From an uncultured Eubacteriales bacterium (GTDB taxonomy: Bacteria > Bacillota > Clostridia > Oscillospirales > Oscillospiraceae): a DNA stretch of 64,000 nucleotides. Position 1 is the stretch's first letter, and each line of letters opens with the position of its first letter. The notes under the pieces are model-generated. The model worked only from the letters and a program-made list of their open reading frames with translations. It was not told the origin of the DNA and ran no database searches. Location of the stretch: assembly GCA_900549485.1 (NCBI GenBank), contig UROG01000002.1:54083-118082 (forward strand). The letters run 5' to 3'. Positions 41,511 to 50,306 of the stretch are shown one piece after another. A program made the translations under genes and the position numbers.

Positions 41511-41987
41511 ATGAATAAGCTTGTTGCATATTTTTCACCGACAGGGACGACCGCAAAAGTTGCCGGTACGCTTGCCGGGGCTGCCGGCGCGGACATGTTT
41601 GAGATCAAGCCCGCCGTCCCCTATACAAGCGCCGATCTCGATTGGACAGACAAGCATTCACGCAGTTCGGTTGAAATGAACGATATCGCGTCCCGCCCCG
41701 CCGTCGCTGGCAAATGCGGCGCTATGGGCGGTTACGATGTGGTCTTTGTCGGCTTCCCGATCTGGTGGTATACCGCCCCAACGATAATCAACAGCTTCCT
41801 TGAAGGCTATGACCTCACCGGCAAAACGGTCGTCACGTTTGCGACCTCCGGCGGAAGCGAAATGGAAAATACCGCAAAAAGCCTCTCCGCAAGCTGCCCC
41901 GGCGCAAAGCTCGTTACCGGCAAGGTGTTCAGAGGCGGAGTGAGCGAAAAGCAGCTGACCGACTGGCTGGGCACTCTTGATATCTGA
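41511..41987 (+). CDS. Flavodoxin
   Basis: 158 residues from ATG 41511 (GGGAGG upstream). FMN-binding P-loop 'YFSPTGTTAKVAG', then 'FEIKPAVPYTSADLDW', 'DVVFVGFPIWWYTAPTIINS' (isoalloxazine-binding aromatic residues), and 'TGKTVVTFATSGGSEMENTA'. This is the Flavodoxin_4-like family common in gut Clostridia, used as a low-potential electron carrier or quinone/NADPH-linked reductase partner. Single-gene unit between tRNA-Arg and a bidirectional terminator; a TATACT -10-like element lies at about 41472. Confidence 0.9.
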   Translation: MNKLVAYFSPTGTTAKVAGTLAGAAGADMFEIKPAVPYTSADLDWTDKHSRSSVEMNDIASRPAVAGKCGAMGGYDVVFVGFPIWWYTAPTIINSFLEGYDLTGKTVVTFATSGGSEMENTAKSLSASCPGAKLVTGKVFRGGVSEKQLTDWLGTLDI

Positions 41988-42032
41988 ATTTTGGAAAAGA
42001 CTGAATAAACCGCCGAAGACGGCAAAAAGCAG

Positions 42033-42081
42033 CCTGCCAAGGGCTTGAAAGCGATATTTCAAGTCCTTGGCAGGTTTTATT
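42033..42081 (+). terminator. Bidirectional terminator, flavodoxin / gatZ-like operon
   Basis: 18-bp stem CCTGCCAAGG-G-CTTGAAA (42033-42050) / TTTCAAG-T-CCTTGGCAGG (42057-42074), loop GCGATA, followed by TTTTATT on the + strand and TTTTT on the minus strand. Confidence 0.9.
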
Positions 42082-42113
42082 ATCATCTGAGCTTTCAAAT
42101 CAGCCGCCGCTTG

Positions 42114-43439
42114 TTATATGTGAAGCTCCGGAATGTCGGAGATAGTCCCCGCACCACAGCAATACTGTCTTGTAACCACCCTTACATAATCCTTTACAAG
42201 CTCGCTTGCTTTGTTTTCAAGCTTTCCGCGCATGATCGACGCATACTGCACGGGCATATACTGATGCAGCATATTCATGGGTATCTCCACGGCGTCCATG
42301 TTCTCAAGCAGTTTAGCCATGGACTTTTCAACTTCAGGCACAGTCAGATAGTATCTGCTTCTGTCCGAATAGGAATATTTCCTGCACAGGGCAAGCTGCC
42401 GTTCATTTCCGTGATAGTGCCTGTACCATTTTGAAGGATCGTTCATCATTGCCGTTTCAAGAACTTTGGGGAAATCCGCCTGCTTATCCTCGTCCAGGAG
42501 TTCCTTTTCCATATAGCTCAAAGCAAACAGCCCCTCGCGCAGGGCATAGGTCAGCGCCGGTCCCACCTTCAGAATCGCTATCCCGTCGCGCACCATTTCC
42601 TTGAGCGACTCTGCATTCTGATAATCCGTGCTGTGTCCCTCGAGAACTATGCCTTCGTGCTTCTTCGCTTCGGCGGTAAGCGCAGCGGCCTTTTTACTGT
42701 CATAGCCGAAGCATCTGTCGTCCCCGAACTCAACACCTGGCTGCACCACAACGCCTATGATATTTTCAAACGCTCTGCTCTGGCCAACATCTTCAAACGC
42801 CTTTTTATAGGCATCAAGCGTTTTCTCAAGCGCCTCCGGCTCTGTCACGGAAATGCAGTCCTCCACCGCCTGCACCCCGCCGGGGATCGGAACCTCGCTG
42901 CCGATAATATATGTGGGACGGTTCTCATCAGGATTTTCTTTTTTCATCTCCTGATATGCTCTCTCGCACACCGCGTACAGTTCCGCGCCTCGGCGAGCAA
43001 TCACCTCATCGGCAAGAGGGGCACATACATCGTCGCTTTTGAGTTTCATGCTGGTATCAAGGTGAATTTTTTTGAATCCCGCTCTGACAAAAGCCTCAAC
43101 CAATACATGTGAATTTTCCATGGCCTCGTCCTCGTCAAGATTTACCCACGTAAGAGGACCGAGATGATCGCCGCCGAGAATTATCATATCCTTCTCAAAT
43201 CCGACCCTGTCCGCAATTGCATACACCATATCCCTGAAATCCGCCGGCTGCATCCCCGTATAGCCGCCGAACTGATTCACCTGATTCGCGGTCGCCTCTA
43301 TAAGCACCGCTTCACCCAGCCTTTTGTGCTGCTCAAGACACACTTCTATAACAAGAGGGTTCGCGGTACAGTACGATGGTATCCCGCAAAGCTCACCTGT
43401 CTGTCTGCGTCTTATAAGCTCGCGCATATGGTCTTTCAT
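42114..43439 (-). CDS. Tagatose-bisphosphate aldolase non-catalytic subunit-like (GatZ/KbaZ)
   Basis: 441 residues. Family signatures: 'GIPSYCTANPLVIEVCL' , 'VLIEATANQVNQFGGYTGM', 'ILGGDHLGPLTWVNLDEDEA' (split) and 'HLDTSMKLKSDD'. GatZ/KbaZ stabilise and activate the catalytic GatY/KbaY aldolase, which splits tagatose-1,6-bisphosphate into DHAP and glyceraldehyde-3-phosphate. The catalytic partner is not next to it; three GatY-like aldolases are encoded about 9-19 kb away in the second sugar operon. Last gene of the left sugar operon. Confidence 0.9.
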   Translation of the reverse strand: MKDHMRELIRRRQTGELCGIPSYCTANPLVIEVCLEQHKRLGEAVLIEATANQVNQFGGYTGMQPADFRDMVYAIADRVGFEKDMIILGGDHLGPLTWVNLDEDEAMENSHVLVEAFVRAGFKKIHLDTSMKLKSDDVCAPLADEVIARRGAELYAVCERAYQEMKKENPDENRPTYIIGSEVPIPGGVQAVEDCISVTEPEALEKTLDAYKKAFEDVGQSRAFENIIGVVVQPGVEFGDDRCFGYDSKKAAALTAEAKKHEGIVLEGHSTDYQNAESLKEMVRDGIAILKVGPALTYALREGLFALSYMEKELLDEDKQADFPKVLETAMMNDPSKWYRHYHGNERQLALCRKYSYSDRSRYYLTVPEVEKSMAKLLENMDAVEIPMNMLHQYMPVQYASIMRGKLENKASELVKDYVRVVTRQYCCGAGTISDIPELHI

Positions 43440-43457
43440 TATATTACCGCCTTTGAA

Positions 43458-44423
43458 TTATTTGCCTGTCATCGCTGCCAGCGCGATCGCACCCAGAACC
43501 CCGACATGATCCGCTCCGAGTCTCGAAAGGGAAAATTCCCTGATCGCGGCGGCATTTGTCGGAATAATTTTTTTCGGGACAGATTTTTCAAGCCTTGAAA
43601 ACAACCATCCATCTGACATTACCCCGCCTCCGTAAATGACCGCTTCCGGATTAAACATATTTATCAATCCGCACGAGAGCATCTCAACGCCTGTCAGAAC
43701 GCGCTGCGCTATTATCACGGCCTGCTCATCCCCGGCATCGGCGGCGGAGAACACATCGCTTGAATAAATCGCACCTTTTTCGGAATATATTCTGGCAAGC
43801 ATTGAGTGCGGATACCCACCTATAGCCTTTTTTGCCTGCCGGATAATTGCCTTCCCCCCGGCAATATTTTCAATGCAGCCGTGCTGACCGCAGAAATCGC
43901 AGTATTCTCCGTCCGGGTCAACGGAAAAATGCCCTGCCTCCCCGGCGTAATTGCAGGCTCCTCTCACCAGTTTTCCTTCGATCACCGCACCGGCGGCGAT
44001 CCCCGTGCCGATATTGATATAGAGGAAATTCCTGTACGCAATCCCCGTGCCGTATTTCATTTCCGCAAGAGTGCCTGCGTGCACATCATTATCAACGAGT
44101 ACCGGCACCCCGTATCTGTCGGACATCAGCTTGCCGAAAGCTACTTTTTTAAAGCCCTCGGGCGACGGGCAGGTGTTCCATATTCCCTCGGAAAAATCCA
44201 CGGAATCCTTCAGGCCGAAGCCAATTGCTTTCGGAAGGACGCCGTTTTCCTTCTCCCCGATATATACATCGACAGAGTTTATAAGTCTTTTCACAACATC
44301 CGCGCTCTTCACGGAAAATCCGGACGGAAAGCGCATGATACCGTCTTTATCGTCGATGTAATTCGATCCGCACACGGCTATTTTTGTGCCGCCCAAATCA
44401 ACGCCGAGATAATATTCTTTCAT
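43458..44423 (-). CDS. ROK-family sugar kinase
   Basis: 321 residues from ATG 44423 (AGGGGACG site); an in-frame extension to 44579 overlaps the upstream hairpin and is unlike the family. ATP-binding 'YYLGVDLGGTKIAV' at the N-terminus, sugar-binding 'VLVDNDVHAGTLAEM', 'NFLYINIGTGIAAGAV' and the ROK zinc motif 'CDFCGQHGCIENIAGG'. It phosphorylates a hexose or N-acetyl-hexosamine released by the GH4 enzyme, likely at C6. Separated from the GH4 gene by a strong hairpin. Confidence 0.92.
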   Translation of the reverse strand: MKEYYLGVDLGGTKIAVCGSNYIDDKDGIMRFPSGFSVKSADVVKRLINSVDVYIGEKENGVLPKAIGFGLKDSVDFSEGIWNTCPSPEGFKKVAFGKLMSDRYGVPVLVDNDVHAGTLAEMKYGTGIAYRNFLYINIGTGIAAGAVIEGKLVRGACNYAGEAGHFSVDPDGEYCDFCGQHGCIENIAGGKAIIRQAKKAIGGYPHSMLARIYSEKGAIYSSDVFSAADAGDEQAVIIAQRVLTGVEMLSCGLINMFNPEAVIYGGGVMSDGWLFSRLEKSVPKKIIPTNAAAIREFSLSRLGADHVGVLGAIALAAMTGK

Positions 44424-44440
44424 ATTCGTCCCCTGAAAAT

Positions 44441-44473
44441 CGCTCCCCATCAAGCGCAGCCCGATGGGGAGCG
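44441..44473 (-). promoter_or_regulatory. Intercistronic hairpin between GH4 and ROK genes
   Basis: 11-bp perfect stem CGCTCCCCATC (44441-44451) / GATGGGGAGCG (44463-44473), 11-nt loop, no U-run. Probably an RNA-processing or stability element inside the operon rather than a terminator. Confidence 0.6.
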
Positions 44474-44481
44474 GCGTGTTT

Positions 44482-45900
44482 TCACTGTGCGAGCTTGTTG
44501 AAGCGCTCATTGATAGCAAGTGCGGGATCCGTGGGCACGGGAACGCCGACAGTCCCCTCAGGAATTGCAACATCTTCAATTATTTTAAGCGTTTTTCCCT
44601 CAAACTGCGGCAGCCACTTTCGCTCCGCTTCTAACATCTCCGCTGCCATTTTACGGCAGTTTTTGAGCGTGAGCTTTGTGGAGGTGAGCGGATCCATCGC
44701 TATCGCCCAGAACGCCATTTCCGTGTCTCCGTCAAGGCCGGCGCGTGCCGCCAGTTCCTGAACAGAAATGTTGCTCATGTTCATTGCCGCCAGATGTGCC
44801 GGAAGCTCTCCGACATTATATGGGTGGAAACCATATTTATCAGCGTAGACGGGCACTTCCACCGTAGCGGTCAGCGGCAGATTTTTAATGGACCCGTTTT
44901 TGTTGGAAATGTTGCCGCTGAAACGGAATGGCCTGTCGGTCATGATCGCTTCAATAATATACGAGCAGTATTCCTTTGAGCGCGGCTCAAGCTCTCCGCT
45001 CTCGATTGAAAAAACATCCGTGTTTTTGAACTTTTCCGCAACCGCCATATTGAATTTCAGCGCCGCACCTGTTTCTCCGCCGAACATTGGCTCGTTGCAG
45101 TAGGTGTCAAGCCCCTCCTGCGAGCTTCTGAACCACGGGATATACTCTGAAAGGTGGCCTGAGGATTCTGTCATGAAATAGCCGCAGTGGCGCATAAGCT
45201 CACCGCGAACCTTTTCGTTTTTGTAATACTCCGGTTTTTCCATTTTTTCCTTGAGAATGGGGTAGAGATCCATGCCGTTATGCTCAAGGGTAAGAAACCA
45301 ATCCATATGGTTTATGCCTGCATTGATGTACTCTATTTCGTCCTTAGGCACGCCCGTATAACCGGAAATAAGATCAAGCGTGGTCTGAACGCCGTGGCAC
45401 AGTCCCACGACCTGCGCCTTGGTGCACCATGAAAGCGTCGTGCATACAGCGCCCATTGGATTGACGTAGTTGAGGATATACGCATGTGGGCAAAGCTCGT
45501 CCACCTCTTTGCCAAGCGCCGCCATCACAGGCGCTGTTCTGAGCATACGGAACACACCGCCCGGACCTAGAGAATCGCCTATGCATTGGTCAACGCCATA
45601 TTTGAGCGGAATCTCAATATCATACTTATACGCGGCATTGCCTCCGACAAGGAATGTCAATATGACAAAGTTGGCGTCTTTGAGCGCTTCGCGCCTGTCA
45701 GTCGTGCAGATTATTTCCGCGTCTATGTTGTTCTTTTCTATGAGAAGTTGGGCGTACTGCTTCATTTTTTCAAGCTTCCACATCGTAGGTCCCATAAGGA
45801 AATACGTTGTGCCTGCCATGCATTCGGTGTTGAACATATCGTTGAGCAGCTGCTTTGTAAATACAAGGCTGCCCGCGCCGATTATAGCCACTTTATTCAT
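44482..45900 (-). CDS. Glycoside hydrolase family 4 (alpha-galactosidase-like)
   Basis: 472 residues. NAD-binding start 'KVAIIGAGSLVFTKQLLNDM' (split by the GxGS turn), 'ILTFLVGGNAAYKYDIEIPLKYG' region, 'ILNYVNPMGAVCTTLSW', 'VGLCHGVQTTLDLI' (metal-binding Cys-His of GH4) and 'AGINHMDWFLTLEHNG'. GH4 enzymes use NAD and a divalent metal to cleave glycosides by redox-assisted elimination. The absence of a PTS and presence of an ABC importer suggests an unphosphorylated substrate, as with MelA/LplD-type members. Alpha-galactoside or galactosaminide specificity is inferred from the tagatose-pathway neighbours. Confidence 0.92.
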   Translation of the reverse strand: MNKVAIIGAGSLVFTKQLLNDMFNTECMAGTTYFLMGPTMWKLEKMKQYAQLLIEKNNIDAEIICTTDRREALKDANFVILTFLVGGNAAYKYDIEIPLKYGVDQCIGDSLGPGGVFRMLRTAPVMAALGKEVDELCPHAYILNYVNPMGAVCTTLSWCTKAQVVGLCHGVQTTLDLISGYTGVPKDEIEYINAGINHMDWFLTLEHNGMDLYPILKEKMEKPEYYKNEKVRGELMRHCGYFMTESSGHLSEYIPWFRSSQEGLDTYCNEPMFGGETGAALKFNMAVAEKFKNTDVFSIESGELEPRSKEYCSYIIEAIMTDRPFRFSGNISNKNGSIKNLPLTATVEVPVYADKYGFHPYNVGELPAHLAAMNMSNISVQELAARAGLDGDTEMAFWAIAMDPLTSTKLTLKNCRKMAAEMLEAERKWLPQFEGKTLKIIEDVAIPEGTVGVPVPTDPALAINERFNKLAQ

Positions 45901-45919
45901 TTTTTTGATTGCCTCCTTA

Positions 45920-46948
45920 TCAAAGCTTTATCCAGGGGTCAAGGCCGGTCGGATGATCGGGGTCATTCCCCGCAGCAAGCGCCATGCCGAGAGTAATACA
46001 TTGTATAGTGTTGAGAAGTGCCAGACCTTTTACAGTGTGGCAATAGTCAGGTATGTCGATCATAATATCTGCTGCGGGATAGTTTTTGTCAGAGCTGACG
46101 CATACTACATAGCATCCTCGCCTTTTTATGTCGTCAAGAAGCGCAGCCTGCCTGTCATGCTCATCGGAGGACATCAGCATGACAACAAGTGTCTCCCTGT
46201 TCAGCAGCACCATCGGTCCATGCCGAAGGTCAAGAAGATGGTAATAATTTGACCGGCACATACAGATCTCATTGAAGGCAAGCGCCCCTTCTTCGGCAAT
46301 ACCGCATGGCGTACCGTCGGTAAGAACTACCACATTTTTCCAGCTGCCCTTTGCCGCAGGCTCAACGCGCTTGTCTGTTTCGCGCAGGAACGCGTCTCCC
46401 CCGGCAATAAGCCGTCCGAAATCCCTGACGGTTTTTTTGTCCCCGTATCTTTCCGCAAGTATTATCGCAACGGCCATATAAAGGTTGGAGACCGTTCTTG
46501 TCTGGCACACGCTTTCGTCAAACGCCCAGGGAATTTCCGCACTGTAATCGGAAAGCGCCGCCATAGGTGCGTTTTCAGTAGCGCAGATGGAAACGACGGT
46601 GCAGTTTATTTTCTCCCTGCGTATCATTTCGGCGGCGATAAGCATCTCTGAAGTCCTGCCGGAGCGAGAAAGCATAAAAAGGCATGCTCCTTCAACAAGT
46701 CTGCGGTATGTGTCGAAGTTGACGATAAAATCTCCCGCAGCTACAGCAGCCGCTTTCCCCGCGCCGTACATTGCGGCTATCGCCGCGCCGCTTTTGGCAA
46801 GTGAAAAGCTTGAACCGCAGCCGAAAAAAACAAAATTCTCGCTGTTTCCGACAACCCGGAGTATCGCGTCCATATTTTCCGAAAGATAATTCCCCGTTTT
46901 ATTAAGTGCATCGTATTGATTGAAGATCTCAAATCCCGCGCTTGACAT
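45920..46948 (-). CDS. SIS-domain sugar-phosphate isomerase/deaminase
   Basis: 342 residues with two SIS folds: 'NFVFFGCGSSFSLAKSGAAI' with 'LFMLSRSGRTSEMLIAAEMI' in the first, and 'NEICMCRSNYYHLLDLRHGPM' with 'VVMLMSSDEHDRQA' in the second (each split by loops). This is the AgaS/FrlB/GlmS-C group of aldose-ketose isomerases and amino-sugar-phosphate deaminases. With ROK kinase and GatZ it fits conversion of galactosamine- or galactose-6-phosphate to tagatose-6-phosphate. ATG 46948 follows CAGGAGA. Confidence 0.88.
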   Translation of the reverse strand: MSSAGFEIFNQYDALNKTGNYLSENMDAILRVVGNSENFVFFGCGSSFSLAKSGAAIAAMYGAGKAAAVAAGDFIVNFDTYRRLVEGACLFMLSRSGRTSEMLIAAEMIRREKINCTVVSICATENAPMAALSDYSAEIPWAFDESVCQTRTVSNLYMAVAIILAERYGDKKTVRDFGRLIAGGDAFLRETDKRVEPAAKGSWKNVVVLTDGTPCGIAEEGALAFNEICMCRSNYYHLLDLRHGPMVLLNRETLVVMLMSSDEHDRQAALLDDIKRRGCYVVCVSSDKNYPAADIMIDIPDYCHTVKGLALLNTIQCITLGMALAAGNDPDHPTGLDPWIKL

Positions 46949-46976
46949 AGCATATTTCTCCTGTTGATTATTTTGA

Positions 46977-47708
46977 TTATCTCAGTTCCGTATAGAACCG
47001 GCATTTGCTGCCGGGAATGATACTGTGGCAGAACTCGACTGCCTCATCGTTTGAGGAGTAGGCAATTCTTTCCAGCATGATTGCGGGAGAGCCCTCCGGT
47101 ACTTCAAGAAGCTGACTTTCGCTCTTGTTGATAAGAACCGGCTCAAACATTTCTCTTGCCTTTACCACATAGAGCCTGTAAGTGTTCATAAGAGTCTTAT
47201 AGAGCGAATTTTTGCTGAAATCCACCTCGTTAAGGCCTGGAGCAAGCTTTTCCGGGATACACGATGTCTCAAGCACAAACGGAGTGCCGTTGACATATCT
47301 CAGCCGGGTGAGAACTATAACCCGCTCCTCTTGGGAGATATTGAGCACCTTTGCCTGCTTCGGAGTTGACGCCTCCACGGATATTGACAGAACTTTTGCT
47401 TCATGCTCATAGCCGTGAGCCTTCATAGCGTCCGAGAAAGAATAGAAATTTGAAAGCGCCTGCTCTATTCTCGGAGCAGTCACGAATGTGCCGACGCCCT
47501 GCTTTCTTGTCAATATTCCCTCATGCACCAGCTCATCGAGAGCTTTCTGGGATGTACTTCTGCTTACATTATACATTTTACACAGCTGATTCTCGGACGG
47601 GATTATATCCCCCACCCCGTATTCGCCCTTATTTATGCTTTCAATAATTATCTCCTTAAGCTGATAATACAGTGGCACAGGGCTGTCTGAATTGACCTTA
47701 CTGACCAT
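46977..47708 (-). CDS. GntR-family regulator with UTRA ligand domain
   Basis: 243 residues. Winged helix: 'PLYYQLKEIIIESINKGEYG', 'IPSENQLCKMYNVSRSTSQKALDEL' (split) and 'GILTRKQGVGTFV'. UTRA effector domain: 'ERVIVLTRLRYVNGTPFVLE', 'FSKNSLYKTLMNTY', 'SPAIMLERIAYSSNDEAVEF'. It sits inside the sugar operon between permease and isomerase genes, so it likely senses a sugar phosphate and controls the operon promoter at 51378-51406, where a 16-bp palindrome overlaps the transcription start region. Confidence 0.93.
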   Translation of the reverse strand: MVSKVNSDSPVPLYYQLKEIIIESINKGEYGVGDIIPSENQLCKMYNVSRSTSQKALDELVHEGILTRKQGVGTFVTAPRIEQALSNFYSFSDAMKAHGYEHEAKVLSISVEASTPKQAKVLNISQEERVIVLTRLRYVNGTPFVLETSCIPEKLAPGLNEVDFSKNSLYKTLMNTYRLYVVKAREMFEPVLINKSESQLLEVPEGSPAIMLERIAYSSNDEAVEFCHSIIPGSKCRFYTELR

Positions 47709-47755
47709 ATTTATCCTCCATTTGTTTTTAATTCACAGTTTTACGTATGCGTGGT

Positions 47756-48733
47756 TTACGCTTTCTCTTTGGCGGTTTCCGCCTGCTGCTTTGCGGCAAG
47801 TCTCATTCTGATTGCTGAGATCGCCAGGGCGAGGATGATCAGGCCGCCGGACGCGATGTCCTGCCAGAATGCGTCAACATGCATCATGTTGAGTGAGTTA
47901 GAAATAAGTCCGATAAGCAAAACGCCGCATAGCGTACCGCCGATGTTTCCTTTGCCGCCGGAGATAGGTGTCCCGCCTATGACGACTGCGCCCATTGCGT
48001 CCATTTCCATGCCGCTTCCGTAGGACGGAAGTCCGGAGCCGAGCCGTGAAATATACATTGCCGCCGCGATTCCCACAAGGATCCCGTCAATCGCAAAGAA
48101 TTTGAGCTTGCTTTTGTTCACGTCGATGCCGGAGAGATACGCCGCAGTAGGATTTGCGCCGATCGCAAATATCTGTCTGCCCGTCTGGGTGTATTTAAGT
48201 ATTATGTAGGCGATAACATACCCGATAAACGCAATGACCACCATAACGGGAACAGCACCGAATACCTTTGTTCCGGAAAAAAACCTGAACTTTCCGGTGA
48301 TCATCTGCAGGACGCCCTTGGTAAGCAGCAGGCCGATGCCGGTATAAATACCCGTCGTGGCCATTGTTATTATAAACGACGGCGCATTGAGAGCAATGGA
48401 GAGCGCCCCGTTGAGGAGGCAGCAGAGCGCTGCCAATGCCACACCCGTTATAAACACGACCAGTTCGTTCACGCCGTTTATTATCATAATCGCCATAACA
48501 CAGGTACACAGACCGACTATCGCGCCGACGGAAATGTCAAAATGACCGGAGGCTATCATGATCGTTGCGCCGATTGCAACAAGGGAAAGACTTGCGACCT
48601 GTGTGACGATCGCAAGGAGATTTTTCCATGTCAGAAACTTGGGATTGACGAGCGCCGTGACAGTGCTTATGAGAATAATAATTATTACAAGCACAAACCA
48701 CTGTGAATAAAGCAGTTTTTTGAAGTTTTTCAT
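47756..48733 (-). CDS. Ribose-type sugar ABC transporter permease
   Basis: 325 residues from ATG 48733, chosen over 48739 because GGAGG is then 9 nt away. About ten membrane helices; family motifs 'LVAIGATIMIASGHFDISVG' (split), 'GLCTCVMAIMI', 'AIGANPTAAYLSGIDVNKSK', 'AVVIGGTPISGGKGNIGGTL' as in RbsC/AraH. Forms the homodimeric membrane channel with the ATPase 20 bp upstream and the binding protein further upstream. Ends in a Lys/Gln-rich tail. Confidence 0.94.
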   Translation of the reverse strand: MKNFKKLLYSQWFVLVIIIILISTVTALVNPKFLTWKNLLAIVTQVASLSLVAIGATIMIASGHFDISVGAIVGLCTCVMAIMIINGVNELVVFITGVALAALCCLLNGALSIALNAPSFIITMATTGIYTGIGLLLTKGVLQMITGKFRFFSGTKVFGAVPVMVVIAFIGYVIAYIILKYTQTGRQIFAIGANPTAAYLSGIDVNKSKLKFFAIDGILVGIAAAMYISRLGSGLPSYGSGMEMDAMGAVVIGGTPISGGKGNIGGTLCGVLLIGLISNSLNMMHVDAFWQDIASGGLIILALAISAIRMRLAAKQQAETAKEKA

Positions 48734-48753
48734 TATCATTGTCCTCCGAATGA

Positions 48754-50229
48754 TCAGGATGTGCCGATAAATTCTTTGAGCAGGCCGTTTTCCGTAGCTT
48801 CACTTCGATCCAGAATATTTACAAGCTCCCCGCCGCGCATGATGCCTATTCTGTCGCTGAGCGAGATAAGCTCCGGAAGGACGGAGGAGATAACTATAAC
48901 ATATTTACCCCTTTTTGCCAGATCAACTATTCTCCTGTAAATTTCTTCCTTCGCCCCCACATCCACACCTTTTGTAGGCTCGTCAAAGATATATACCTGT
49001 CCTTCGTCAACGAGCCAGCGGCTCAGAACCATTTTTTGCTGATTTCCGCCGGAAAGATTTCGGGCTTCAACTTCCTGAGAAAAGGTTTTTATATTAAGAT
49101 CCCCGATGCTCTGTTCAACACTTACGCGCTCTTTTTTCAGGTTGATAAACTCTTTCTTCTCATTGTGGGATATCATTATGTTCTCACTGATCGGGCGTAT
49201 ATCAAACATGCTTTCCTGCTTCCTGTTTTCAAAGATCATGTATACGCCCTTATTTACCGCATCTTTCGGGCTTTTTGGCGTGATATCCCTGCCGTTGAGA
49301 ACGAGCCGTCCGGAGGTTTTTCTGTCACAGCCGTAAACGGCGCGCATCAACTCACTGCGCCCGGCGCCCGCAAGGCCGCCAAGTCCGAATATTTCCCCCT
49401 GCCGAACTGTAAAATCGGCTTTTTTGACAACGCTTGCGGTAGAATAATTTTGTATTTCAAGAAGTCCATCGCGTATTTCCGACGTTTCTCTCGCATAGAA
49501 GCTCGAAGCTGAGCGTCCCACCATTTTCCGGACAAGATCATCCTGTGTCGTTTCGTCGAGCCGCATTGTGCAGACGTGATGGCCGTCTTTCAGGACAAGC
49601 GCCCTGCTTCCGATCTCGAAGACTTCCTCCAGATAATGTGAGATATAGATAATCCCTCTGCCCTCCGCCGCAAGCCGCCTCACAAGCTCCATAAGGGCAG
49701 CCGTTTCGCGCTTGCCAAGGGATGAAGTAGGTTCGTCCATCACAACGATCTGTGCGTCCCTCTTTATTGCCTTTACTATCTGGGTACACTGTTTCTGTCC
49801 CGGAGAAAGCTCGGAAATAAGGCTTCCGGCATTGAGCTCAAGACCAAGCTTGTCAATTATCTCCTGTGTGATCCGCTCCTGCTCGGCACGGTTCACAAAA
49901 GGACCCTTTCTTATCTCTTCGCCGAGGAAAACATTGTCCGCTATCGTAAGCGTATCCACAAGATCAGCGTCCTGATAGATAACGGCGATGCCAATATCTA
50001 TCGCTTCGCGCAGATGCATCCTTGAGCGGGTTCTGCCATATACTTCGATTGAACCGGAGGATGGAGCCTCTGCGCCGGATAATATCTTAATCAGCGTTGA
50101 TTTCCCCGCGCCGTTTTCACCTACAAGGCACAGAACATCGCCGCTGTATAATTCAAGATTTATGTCAAAGAGTACCTGTACCCCGTTGAATGATTTGTTG
50201 ATATTTTTCAAATGCAGTAATTTTTCCAT
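48754..50229 (-). CDS. Ribose-type sugar ABC transporter ATP-binding protein
   Basis: 491 residues with two ABC domains. First: Walker A 'GENGAGKSTLIKILSG', signature 'LSPGQKQ', Walker B 'IVVMDEPTSSL'. Second: degenerate Walker A 'LAGAGRSELMRAVYG', signature 'LSGGNQQKMVLSRW', Walker B 'YIFDEPTKGVDVG'. RbsA/MglA type, with one competent and one degenerate site as usual. Energises import through the permease encoded next. Confidence 0.95.
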   Translation of the reverse strand: MEKLLHLKNINKSFNGVQVLFDINLELYSGDVLCLVGENGAGKSTLIKILSGAEAPSSGSIEVYGRTRSRMHLREAIDIGIAVIYQDADLVDTLTIADNVFLGEEIRKGPFVNRAEQERITQEIIDKLGLELNAGSLISELSPGQKQCTQIVKAIKRDAQIVVMDEPTSSLGKRETAALMELVRRLAAEGRGIIYISHYLEEVFEIGSRALVLKDGHHVCTMRLDETTQDDLVRKMVGRSASSFYARETSEIRDGLLEIQNYSTASVVKKADFTVRQGEIFGLGGLAGAGRSELMRAVYGCDRKTSGRLVLNGRDITPKSPKDAVNKGVYMIFENRKQESMFDIRPISENIMISHNEKKEFINLKKERVSVEQSIGDLNIKTFSQEVEARNLSGGNQQKMVLSRWLVDEGQVYIFDEPTKGVDVGAKEEIYRRIVDLAKRGKYVIVISSVLPELISLSDRIGIMRGGELVNILDRSEATENGLLKEFIGTS

Positions 50230-50256
50230 ATCATAACCCCATGCATTTATATGTTC

Positions 50257-50289
50257 GCATAGGGAAGAGCGGAACGCTCTCCCCTATGC
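50257..50289 (-). promoter_or_regulatory. Intercistronic hairpin after binding-protein gene 1
   Basis: Stem GCATAGGG-A-AGAGCG (50257-50271) / CGCTCT-C-CCCTATGC (50275-50289) with a GAA loop and one mismatch. It lies between the binding-protein stop and the ATPase start, where such structures protect upstream mRNA and reduce downstream expression. A comparable hairpin follows the binding-protein gene of the second operon. Confidence 0.65.
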
Positions 50290-50306
50290 ATGGATATTTA
50301 AGCGAA